Below, in pieces: positions 31,859 to 39,008 of a stretch of DNA of 55,847 nt (position 1 is the first letter of the stretch; each line of letters begins with the position of its first letter). The translations under genes were made by a program, and so were the position numbers. A model generated the notes under the pieces. The model was not told the DNA's origin. It saw only the letters and a program-made list of their open reading frames with translations, and searched no databases. Origin of the DNA: a virus; the IMG/VR virus record IMGVR_UViG_3300038301_000366, positions 1-55,847 of that record; one strand, given 5' to 3'.

Positions 31859-33220
31859 ATGACAGCAGGTTGGTACAAAAGTAGAACAGCATACCCTTTG
31901 CCCCCGTTGTCTACGAGTGCGATTTCGCCTTACCTTAAGAACAAGATAGACTTGAGGTGGGAGAACCCTTCTATTAGACATGAAAACGAAGGTTGGATTG
32001 TCAGAGGGGTTAATATCTATAGATCAGAAGCTTCTGATCTTGGCCCTTATAGGAGAGTAAATCTTACTCCTGTAGGAGGCACTTTCTTTAGAGATGAAAA
32101 CCATACTTTCACTATTCATAATGAAGTGGTGAACACTTGGATTTCTAAGGGGGATCAAGCCGAGAGAGCTTATAGATTTAAAACGGTAAATCCGATTTCA
32201 AGCTCTTCAGAACTAGGGACTCCCTCTGTGTCTCCAAAAGATGTTCTTGTTACTATAGACGGTGATATAACTCCTGTTCATATGGTGCTAGGTGAGTTGG
32301 GTGAGGTGTCTCTTTTAGAGTACACTTTACCTAACGCAAAAAACCTTAGAGAAGAGTCCTTCCCTCACCCGATTAAAGAAGACTCTGAAGTGCTTGTGAG
32401 CTACATAGGATACAACCCTTCAAACCGAGTGCGCTTAGGTGTAGATAAGAAGGATTATTACAGGATAACGACAGTAGCAGAAGACCCACAAACAGGAGAT
32501 CTTTTTGAAACGCCTTTAGATCAATGTCCTCCTTTTTCTGATCGTGAAATAGAGAGAGTTGATTATATGTGGAGAGAGGGCATTAGACGTAATAATTGGA
32601 TACTTGATCAAGGTGGAGAAAGAGTTAAGTTGTTTGTCCGTAGAGTTTCGGGAGAGCCTTGTGGTTGTGGGGACTTCAACAGAGAAACTCTTATTTATGC
32701 GAAGCAACCTGACTCTCTTTGTATGATGTGTTTCGGCACAGGTATTCGAGGGGGGTATGATGGACCTTATGACATTATAGTTGGACCTGATGATGGAGAG
32801 AAAGCGATCACTCAAGAAAACACAGGTAGACGTAAGACTCACAATTATGGTGTTTGGATTGGACCTAGTCCGATAGTAAATCAGAGGGACTTTATTGTGA
32901 AACAAAATAATGACCGTTACTCAATAGGCCCTGTTTCTTTCGCTTCTAATCGAGGCAACATACTCCACCAAACTTTTAGTATTTCTTATCTCGATTCTGG
33001 AGAGATCAGATACAAAGTTCCTGTTGGCGGAGTTCCTGTTTCTTGGGGTGATGTGAGATATACTTATAAGCCCTATAGGGATACTTATCACGCTAGGGGT
33101 GACGCTCCCTTCTTAGCTTCTCCGAGTTCTGCATACCCCTTAGAAAGTGATCGTAAAGATAAACCTAACGCTTATGAGGTTAGAGGTCGTACAGGTACTT
33201 GGGAAAACCATCACTCTTAG
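31859..33220 (+). CDS. Virion structural protein with FN3-like start and a Cys4 knuckle
   Basis: 453 residues. Residues about 30-120 are strand-rich and resemble a fibronectin type III domain (NKIDLRWENPSIRHENEGWI). Residues about 265-295 hold a Cys cluster: GEPCGCGDFN and LCMMCFGTGIRGGYDGPYDI, a zinc-knuckle-like unit with CxxCxGTG. The rest is strand-rich and the C terminus is Pro/Arg-rich. This combination occurs in structural proteins of large myoviruses, probably at the neck or baseplate. Its place directly before an HK97-gp10-like gene fits a neck or tail-joining role. Exact role not known. Confidence 0.65.
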   Translation: MTAGWYKSRTAYPLPPLSTSAISPYLKNKIDLRWENPSIRHENEGWIVRGVNIYRSEASDLGPYRRVNLTPVGGTFFRDENHTFTIHNEVVNTWISKGDQAERAYRFKTVNPISSSSELGTPSVSPKDVLVTIDGDITPVHMVLGELGEVSLLEYTLPNAKNLREESFPHPIKEDSEVLVSYIGYNPSNRVRLGVDKKDYYRITTVAEDPQTGDLFETPLDQCPPFSDREIERVDYMWREGIRRNNWILDQGGERVKLFVRRVSGEPCGCGDFNRETLIYAKQPDSLCMMCFGTGIRGGYDGPYDIIVGPDDGEKAITQENTGRRKTHNYGVWIGPSPIVNQRDFIVKQNNDRYSIGPVSFASNRGNILHQTFSISYLDSGEIRYKVPVGGVPVSWGDVRYTYKPYRDTYHARGDAPFLASPSSAYPLESDRKDKPNAYEVRGRTGTWENHHS

Positions 33221-33230
33221 AGGTTAAATT

Positions 33231-33800
33231 ATGGTCAATAAAAAGAAGCCCTTTATCCTCAAAAAAAAGAGAGTCCCTAAAGTTAAAGCTATGAAAGATG
33301 GTGTGAAGCTTAAGAGCGTTAGGGTTACGGATGAAGAAATCATTAAGGTAATAGCGAGCCATGCTGTTCTATATGTAAGAATGGCTGCAGTAAAAGCTTC
33401 TTACTTAGGAGCACCTTCCATCATAAGAACGGTTGAGTTTAAAAACTCTCTCGGCTATGAGATCGTCCAAGATAGTAGGGGGGGGTATAGTTTTAAACTC
33501 ACTCTTAAATATGATGATCGGTGGAGTTGGGTTTGTGATTACTTAGAAAGTTCAGGTAAACCTTTCCCTATGAAGTGGCTTACTAAAGATCAACTTAAAA
33601 AAACAAAAACGATACCGATTAAAGACAAAGAAACAGGGGAGATTGTGTTTCGCACCACTCCTTTAACGACAAAGAAAGCATGGATACATCCAGGAATTAA
33701 GAAAGGTATGTGGATTGATGAGGGTATAGAAAAGGGGATACGAAGGGCGATGCCGACAGTATCAAAGATGGTAAAAGCTAAAATGATTGAAGGTAGGTAA
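33231..33800 (+). CDS. HK97 gp10-like tail or neck protein
   Basis: 189 residues. The C-terminal part reads KKAWIHPGIKKGMWIDEGIE, with the HPG-x-(12)-(F/W)-(I/L)-(D/E)-x-(A/G) pattern of the HK97-gp10-like minor tail and neck proteins, followed by a long basic helix. The N terminus is Lys-rich. It follows the structural protein at 31859 by ten bases and precedes the His-rich protein by one base. Role as a tail-joining or completion protein is inferred from the pattern and place. Confidence 0.55.
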   Translation: MVNKKKPFILKKKRVPKVKAMKDGVKLKSVRVTDEEIIKVIASHAVLYVRMAAVKASYLGAPSIIRTVEFKNSLGYEIVQDSRGGYSFKLTLKYDDRWSWVCDYLESSGKPFPMKWLTKDQLKKTKTIPIKDKETGEIVFRTTPLTTKKAWIHPGIKKGMWIDEGIEKGIRRAMPTVSKMVKAKMIEGR

Positions 33801-33801
33801 A

Positions 33802-34446
33802 ATGATTTATGTTGTTAAATGTCAGATAGACAGTCTTTCTATTTCTTCTCTTGGGATTAAGATGAAGAAGGGCGACTCTTTTGAGTGTCCTAAAAGGATT
33901 TATGATTCTAATATTGAGATAAAGAGTTTGATTTCTTCGGGGGCGGTTACTTCATACCCTAAAATGCCTGTAGTCCAAGAGGTTCAGAGAAGGGGTTTGA
34001 TTGCCCGTACTCGTATTAAAGCTACCCCACCCCCTGAACCAAAGATAGTGGTGCAGGAAACTGTGCATCATCATGAAAAAGTGGTGCAGAAAAATGTACA
34101 TCATCATGAAAAAGTGGTGCAGGAAACTGTGCATCATCACCATGAGAGCAAAGTTGATTTAGATGATCTAGCTTCTAAACTCTTAGAGAAACTTAGTGGT
34201 GTGATCTCTCCTGAAATAATAGCCCAAGCTGTAGCGAGTCAAATACCTAAGCAAGTTGTAGTTCAAACATCAAATGCAGAGAAGTCTTTTGATTCAAGTT
34301 CCGAGGAGCTGACTTTTATCCCATCAAAGATCATATCTGATGAGTTGAAGTCTTCTTCATCAAATGTTTCAGAGTCTAGTAGTCAAGATGAAGGGCTGAA
34401 TGACGCTCTTTCTGCTCTAAGGGCTATGAAGAAAAGTAAAAAGTAA
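33802..34446 (+). CDS. Protein with three VVQ-V-HHHE repeats
   Basis: 214 residues from the ATG at 33802 (AAGGTAGG upstream); the upstream TTG at 33787 overlaps the previous stop. The N-terminal 85 residues are a small strand-rich domain. Then come three 11-residue units VVQETVHHHEK, VVQKNVHHHEK and VVQETVHHHHE, which place clusters of three or four His at a regular spacing, good metal-binding sites. Then a helical domain (SKLLEKLSGVISPEIIAQAV) and a Ser/Glu-rich tail. Function unknown; possibly a tail fibre or spike part. Confidence 0.6.
   Translation: MIYVVKCQIDSLSISSLGIKMKKGDSFECPKRIYDSNIEIKSLISSGAVTSYPKMPVVQEVQRRGLIARTRIKATPPPEPKIVVQETVHHHEKVVQKNVHHHEKVVQETVHHHHESKVDLDDLASKLLEKLSGVISPEIIAQAVASQIPKQVVVQTSNAEKSFDSSSEELTFIPSKIISDELKSSSSNVSESSSQDEGLNDALSALRAMKKSKK
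34048..34146 (+). repeat. Three 33-bp tandem units encoding HHHE repeats
   Basis: Three in-frame copies at 34048-34080, 34081-34113 and 34114-34146; copies one and three match closely and copy two has several base changes, including AAAATGTA in place of AAACTGTG. They encode VVQ-(E/K)-(T/N)-V-HHH-(E/H). Confidence 0.85.
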
Positions 34447-34451
34447 TAAAT

Positions 34452-34458
34452 GCTTTAT
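34452..34458 (+). promoter_or_regulatory. GCTTTAT element before the gene at 34487
   Basis: GCTTTATGC lies about 29-35 bases upstream of the ATG, with the spacing seen for the other CTTTAT elements. Weaker match than those at 11112 and 30902. Confidence 0.25.
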
Positions 34459-34486
34459 GCTTTCCCATTAAAAAAAGGAGAGCAAA

Positions 34487-35458
34487 ATGAGTGAATACCA
34501 TTCCAATAAAATCATGGTTTACCTCCCTACTTCAGAAGTACAAAAAATCTTGGGTTTGAGTAAAAAAACGGATGTGTTTCTTGATGAATACCAAGTTAAA
34601 ATCCGTAAGCGTGGGGACAATACTTTAGTTTTGGTTGAGGTATTAGACACTGCGATTTTAGGTGGCATTGAAGAGGGTATCGCACAAGTGAGATCTCGTC
34701 TTTATAACCACCTAACAGACAAAGACTCAATAGCAAGAGTCTTAGATGTTCTTTCCGTTAGACCTGAGAGTGAGTTTTTTCAAGGTATTCTTTCAGACCT
34801 TCAAAATGGAGATCCTCTTTCTTATAGGATTGATGAGATTCTTTCCGAGATTGAGGAGAGGAAAGAAAACCCTGATTCTAAGGTTTTAAGCCTTATTGAG
34901 AGTGCTAAAAGTAAGCAACCAAATAGTAGATTCATTAAAAGTCTTGAAGGTCAGTTTAGAGGTGGGTTTGATCTTTCTGAAGGTCAAATCAGTGCGCTAG
35001 AAAAAATTGTAACACCTGTTATTAACCAAGGTCAGTTGGACTTAGTTGATAACGCTCTCTCCTCTCAACCAAACAGCAGGTTTTTAAAGCAATTGAAGTC
35101 TGTATTAGAGGGTGGGAGGTCTTTATCTCAAAAGCAGTTGGGCGTTGTAAATCAAATTCTAAACCCTCAACAGCAGTCTTCTTCTCCTTCCTCTTCTTCA
35201 GACCCTCAGACTAGACTTCTTGAAGATCTTTCAGCTAACGGAAGGTATCTTACTCGTGATGACTATTTAGTAATCCGAAATGCCTTAAAGGGGGGTCAGC
35301 TAGATGAAGAACAAAGAAAGAGACTCCGACACCTTATTTATAAAAACACTAGAAGACTTCAGAACACTTACTCAAGAGATGAAGTAAGGCAGATCTTAAA
35401 AAAGGCTTCCGCTAGAGTTGTAGCTATGTTTTTAAATAACCCTCCATCAGATCAGTGA
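34487..35458 (+). CDS. Helical-repeat protein with LSxxQ modules, related to 9923
   Basis: 323 residues. Two clear modules: NSRFIKSLEGQFRGGFDLSE and NSRFLKQLKSVLEGGRSLSQ, plus weaker ones before and after. They match the modules of the minus-strand protein at 9923, so the two proteins share a repeat family although they lie 24 kb apart on opposite strands. The N-terminal 100 residues differ between them. The C terminus (ILKKASARVVAMFLNN) is an AS/VA-rich helix like those at 24709 and 39005. AAAGGAG precedes the ATG. Function unknown. Confidence 0.75.
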   Translation: MSEYHSNKIMVYLPTSEVQKILGLSKKTDVFLDEYQVKIRKRGDNTLVLVEVLDTAILGGIEEGIAQVRSRLYNHLTDKDSIARVLDVLSVRPESEFFQGILSDLQNGDPLSYRIDEILSEIEERKENPDSKVLSLIESAKSKQPNSRFIKSLEGQFRGGFDLSEGQISALEKIVTPVINQGQLDLVDNALSSQPNSRFLKQLKSVLEGGRSLSQKQLGVVNQILNPQQQSSSPSSSSDPQTRLLEDLSANGRYLTRDDYLVIRNALKGGQLDEEQRKRLRHLIYKNTRRLQNTYSRDEVRQILKKASARVVAMFLNNPPSDQ

Positions 35459-35546
35459 TATCTTTGTTTATCTCACGCTATAAAACTCTTGTACTTTCTT
35501 CGTTTCTATCTAACAATCAAATTGTTCTTTTTAGATTGGGAAAAAA

Positions 35547-35735
35547 ATGGAAGATGATTTAAGTAAAAAAGTCGAGTGGCAAGACTTTAGTTTAGAAGAG
35601 ACAAATGATTTTGAAGTGATGAAAGTCTATAAGAAAGTCATCATTATTGATTTGAATGGTAAAAGATTTGAGTTTAAAGGGAGGTTTTGTGTGAACCCTC
35701 AAGAAGATAGGGTTGTCGCAACCGCTTTACCTTAA
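35547..35735 (+). CDS. Small strand-rich protein of unknown function
   Basis: 62 residues, acidic start and a strand-rich core (KKVIIIDLNGKRFEFKGRFC). No known motif. The ribosome site is weak (GGGAAAAA). An AT-rich hairpin (35512-35526) precedes it. Composition and spacing suggest a real but minor gene. Confidence 0.45.
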   Translation: MEDDLSKKVEWQDFSLEETNDFEVMKVYKKVIIIDLNGKRFEFKGRFCVNPQEDRVVATALP

Positions 35736-35781
35736 GTAATACTTTTTTTATATATGTACGTTTTTGTTTTTAGGGCAAAGA

Positions 35782-35800
35782 TTGTCTTATAATCTTTTTA
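35782..35800 (+). promoter_or_regulatory. TATAAT overlapping an AT-rich hairpin with a T run
   Basis: TATAAT (35788-35793) lies about 65 bases before the ATG at 35859, with TTGTTT about 18 bases upstream. The same bases form AAGATT/AATCTT arms around a 7-base loop, followed by TTTTT, so a weak terminator for the gene above is an equally good reading. Confidence 0.35.
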
Positions 35801-35858
35801 TGAGATAACATAGTTGATGTTTCTCTAACTACAAATTGAAAGACTTAGGAGTCTAACT

Positions 35859-36560
35859 ATGAGAAGAACAGCTTCAGAAATTTTAAATGGTCTTGAGATG
35901 AGAGTTGCTCGTCTTGAGCGTACCGCCAATACTCGCAGAGACCCTCGCAAAGTAGGACCTCGCACTCTTGTTGATCAAAACGAGGATGCACAGGATATCC
36001 TTGACCTTGCACAAGGCGCAGGCTTCCGAGGAGCTAAGATTCAGTACCAAGGTGACAATCCTGTTGTTGTTCTTGAGCGCAATCACTACATCTTCCTTAC
36101 TGATAAAGGATATGAGATTGAGAACCCACAGGGTGGCTCAACATTCACTTTTAAGTTTGGTGATGTTAAACACCACATTCAGAGTGAAGGTGGTTCTTTC
36201 GGTGGTTCTGAGATTGGCATGGAGAGTATGGAGCTTACTCCTACTTTTGAGGATGTACACAATCTCCTAACTGCTGACGGTGGTTACATGGGCGAGCGTT
36301 GGCAACGAGCATCTAATGATCGCTTCATCGGTGGCGATTATCTTATGAATGTTAAACTTACTCGCATGGGAATCAAGTTCTCCCTTACAGGACCCGACCT
36401 TAAACGTGGTGAGTCTATTTCTGAGGTTCGTGGTATGGTTAAGGGCGATGATCGTATGGAGCAACTCGAAGCTCTTTCTCAACGTCTTGATGCTATCGCA
36501 ATGGCAGCAGGCAAGCGCAAATCTAAAAGCCGTATGAGAGCTTTGAAGGCTTTAGGTTAA
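35859..36560 (+). CDS. ASEILN-LE module protein 4
   Basis: 233 residues. The module (MRRTASEILNGLEMRVARLE) is almost the same as in the protein at 29375, 6.5 kb away. The remainder has no known domain: a strand-rich middle (DNPVVVLERNHYIFLTDKGY) and a helical C terminus with a basic KRKSKSRMRALKALG end. Arg codons include seven CGC in 233 codons, rare in neighbours, so it may have another origin or be highly expressed. The last base is three bases from the stop of the convergent gene. AGGAG lies seven bases upstream of the ATG. Confidence 0.68.
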   Translation: MRRTASEILNGLEMRVARLERTANTRRDPRKVGPRTLVDQNEDAQDILDLAQGAGFRGAKIQYQGDNPVVVLERNHYIFLTDKGYEIENPQGGSTFTFKFGDVKHHIQSEGGSFGGSEIGMESMELTPTFEDVHNLLTADGGYMGERWQRASNDRFIGGDYLMNVKLTRMGIKFSLTGPDLKRGESISEVRGMVKGDDRMEQLEALSQRLDAIAMAAGKRKSKSRMRALKALG

Positions 36561-36563
36561 GAC

Positions 36564-37649
36564 CTAGTATAGTTGGTAAACTAAACCGACTTGCATAGAA
36601 GTCTGAAGATTTTGATCTAACAAGACTCCGATAATAGGGGCTAGGTTGAAGTTCCTTCCGAATAGCTTAGTGTGGTAGCTTCCAAAAGCCCCCACACCAA
36701 GTATTTCAGTTGAGACTACACCGTTAGCCCCTAGTCTTATTTCCCCTCCTCTAAAGTTGATTAAAGCACCTCCTACAGTCAAACCTGTTCGGAAGTCAAC
36801 GCTTGAGCTACTTGATAGGGTAGGGGCAAAAGAAGCCCCTAATAGAACAGAGGGGTCAAACCAACCTAATGTATTTCTGAACAGACCAGGTTTTACGGCT
36901 GCGGTGTGAAAGAAGACATCTGTTTCTTCATTGTCTCCCTCTTTAATTTCAAAAGACTGTAGAGATTTAAACTTCTTAGTCTTCTCGTCATTATATCCAA
37001 TTTCAAAGAACATGGCTTGGTTCTCTACGACCCCCTTTTTATCCCTAAACCCTACTGTCGTGACTCTAAACTTTAAGTCAAACTTTAACTTAAACTGATC
37101 GCCCCAAATGTTTTCTGAAGAGAAAGTTGTTACGGGGTTCTCTCTAGTTGGGTATCTCCATTTAATAGGGAAGCGATCACATTTCTTAGGGTTCTCTTTA
37201 CACCAAGCAACGTCTTGAGCTTTAACGCCTTTCCATTCTTTCGGAGGGGGTGTCTTCTTACTGACTTTTTGCCCAACATCTGCAAACCCTTCTGTTAAAT
37301 GAGCGTCAACTCTTCTCATTCTTACAGAGAGACTACTGACTTGAGCGTTTGTCTTTCTTTGGTATTCCTTGATCTTGCTTTGAGTGTCCCTAGAAAGAGA
37401 GCCTAATGCTTTGTTCGTTCTTTTTTCGAGTTCATCTATGTCTACCATTTTAGCTTTAGCTAGACCGACCTCTTTCTTAATCTCTTGAAGTAGTTGAGCT
37501 TGGGGGTCGAGCTTATCATTTATTTGATCTCGTATTCGATCTTCCATTTCAGACATTTTATAGTTATTCCAAAATTGACCTCCGAGAGAAAGTGTGTAAA
37601 CAGCTAAGAAAGAGTAGATAACTTTGGTTAAAGATAAGTTTTCGATCAT
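36564..37649 (-). CDS. Envelope protein: membrane anchor, coiled coil, C-terminal strand domain
   Basis: 361 residues. An N-terminal hydrophobic segment (KVIYSFLAVYTLSLGG, about 9-24) is followed by a long charged coiled coil (to about residue 125) and a strand-rich C-terminal domain with alternating hydrophobic residues that ends in QVGLVYQLY, an aromatic terminus like that of outer-membrane barrels. It may be an inner-membrane-anchored protein reaching the outer membrane, or a barrel-related protein. AAGGAG precedes the start. Minus-strand, with the gene at 35859 ending just before it. Role unknown. Confidence 0.55.
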   Translation of the reverse strand: MIENLSLTKVIYSFLAVYTLSLGGQFWNNYKMSEMEDRIRDQINDKLDPQAQLLQEIKKEVGLAKAKMVDIDELEKRTNKALGSLSRDTQSKIKEYQRKTNAQVSSLSVRMRRVDAHLTEGFADVGQKVSKKTPPPKEWKGVKAQDVAWCKENPKKCDRFPIKWRYPTRENPVTTFSSENIWGDQFKLKFDLKFRVTTVGFRDKKGVVENQAMFFEIGYNDEKTKKFKSLQSFEIKEGDNEETDVFFHTAAVKPGLFRNTLGWFDPSVLLGASFAPTLSSSSSVDFRTGLTVGGALINFRGGEIRLGANGVVSTEILGVGAFGSYHTKLFGRNFNLAPIIGVLLDQNLQTSMQVGLVYQLY

Positions 37650-37672
37650 TTTTTCTCCTTTTTTTAATATAC

Positions 37673-37697
37673 CATCTTCATATTCTTATATAAGATG
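37673..37697 (+). promoter_or_regulatory. Hairpin in the divergent region 37650-37747
   Basis: CATCTT(C)ATAT and ATATAAGATG form a 10-bp stem with one bulged base and a TCTT loop. It lies between two divergent genes and could be an operator, a transcript end or a promoter-linked structure. Only the sequence supports it. Confidence 0.3.
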
Positions 37698-37747
37698 TTT
37701 ACCCCCAAATCGGGAGAACTACAACCTAACTCATACCGAGGTATTTA

Positions 37748-38371
37748 ATGAGTATAAACTTTCAAGACATAAACCAAGACTTACTAAAGTTTGTTTTAGA
37801 GCATCCCTATCAATGCTTTCAAGTAAACACAGACATTAACCAAGTGATAAAAACCACGAGTGATCTTCTCAAGACTAAAAACATTGAGTTTACAGCTAAA
37901 GATATTTCTTCAACACTTAAAACCCTTAAAAAAAGTTTACAGTCTCGTAAGGGTCTTAATAAAGTAACTCATCAAGCGATAAAGCCTGCTAAGTTTATGT
38001 GGGCGAAGTACGTTTGTAATCATTTCACGATTCGATCTATGAATGAGTTTGATGAGCTTTGTCGGAATGTTTGGGGGAGCAGACTTCCTGACATTTATCG
38101 TAAAACACTTAAGAGCTATTACGACACAGGGTCTCATGTTGAGTCCGACAAACTACTTTCAGAACTGTTTGGAGAGGACATTCAAACTGTTGTACCTCCT
38201 CATCTTACAGGACGGGTTGAGGTTGGGGATATTAAGATTACAATGGGAACAGGGACATTGACTTTTAAAACTTTGGAAGCCTCTAACTTGAAGAAAGTGG
38301 AGAACTCTAAAAAAATCTCTATCGGGCGAGTTGAGGGTGGGCTTCTTTTTGATGTGGTGATTGACTTTTAA
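37748..38371 (+). CDS. Protein of unknown function
   Basis: 207 residues, helical in the first two thirds (SLQSRKGLNKVTHQAIKPAK), then a strand-rich end (VEVGDIKITMGTGTLTFK). No membrane segment or known motif. GAGG precedes the ATG. It lies beside the kinase gene; an overlap with an in-frame extension of that gene disappears if the kinase begins at 38427. Perhaps co-transcribed with it. Confidence 0.6.
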   Translation: MSINFQDINQDLLKFVLEHPYQCFQVNTDINQVIKTTSDLLKTKNIEFTAKDISSTLKTLKKSLQSRKGLNKVTHQAIKPAKFMWAKYVCNHFTIRSMNEFDELCRNVWGSRLPDIYRKTLKSYYDTGSHVESDKLLSELFGEDIQTVVPPHLTGRVEVGDIKITMGTGTLTFKTLEASNLKKVENSKKISIGRVEGGLLFDVVIDF

Positions 38372-38426
38372 GTCTACTTTCTTGGGCGAGGTTGGTAAGC
38401 TCTCTGTAAAAAGGGAGGTTACTAAA

Positions 38427-39008
38427 ATGCAAATTGCTGTAGAGGGCTTAATCGGAGTAGGGAAATCAACTTTTGTTGAGAAGTTTACTGAGATAACAGG
38501 GTTCAAACCTCAATATGAGAGTGTTGAGGATAATCCTTTTCTGTCTCTGTATTATGAAGACCCAAAGCGGTGGGGGTACACACTTCAATCTTACTTTCTT
38601 TACCGAAGATATAACGACCATATGGTTAAAGGAGATATCGTTCTTGATCGGTCTTTGTACGGGGATATACCCTTTGCAGACTTACTTCTCAAGTTTGGAT
38701 ACATAACAGGTAAAGAACACTCTTGTTATATCTCTCACTTCAACACTCTTGAGCCTTTAATTCCTGCTCTTGATGTTTGTATCTTTCTTAAGATCAGTCC
38801 TGAAAAAGCGATAGAACGTGTCTATAAGAGGGAGAGAAGCTTTGAGGTAGGTCTTGATATAGGTTACCTTAAAGCTCTTGAACACGAGATCATTAAGATC
38901 CCTTTAAGACTACGCCCAAGTACAAGAGTGATTGAACTTGACTGGGGGGATATGAATGAAGAGCAGATGGAAGGTAAAATAAAGTCTTTGGTGGGTGAGA
39001 TCTTCTAG
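38427..39008 (+). CDS. Deoxynucleoside kinase
   Basis: Phosphorylates a deoxynucleoside for salvage. I chose the ATG at 38427, with GGGAGG nine bases upstream; an in-frame ATG at 38361 adds 22 residues and overlaps the preceding gene. Features: P-loop (GLIGVGKST, 7-15), VEDNPFLSLYYEDPKRW (33-49), the LDRSLYGD motif (Asp74-Arg75) and the ISPEKAIERVYKRERSFE lid region. The sequence resembles the dCK/dGK/TK2-type family rather than TK1. Together with the thymidine kinase at 6104, the phage has two salvage enzymes. Its stop overlaps the convergent stop by 4 bases. Confidence 0.88.
   Translation: MQIAVEGLIGVGKSTFVEKFTEITGFKPQYESVEDNPFLSLYYEDPKRWGYTLQSYFLYRRYNDHMVKGDIVLDRSLYGDIPFADLLLKFGYITGKEHSCYISHFNTLEPLIPALDVCIFLKISPEKAIERVYKRERSFEVGLDIGYLKALEHEIIKIPLRLRPSTRVIELDWGDMNEEQMEGKIKSLVGEIF

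Noticed and set aside
35782-35800. Strong terminator after the small gene at 35547
   Set aside because: The AT-rich stem is weak and overlaps a TATAAT; recorded only as an ambiguous regulatory site.
37695-37748. 17-codon ORF (MFTPKSGELQ start) whose stop overlaps the ATG of the gene at 37748
   Set aside because: No ribosome site upstream and no other support; the TAATG overlap alone is weak.
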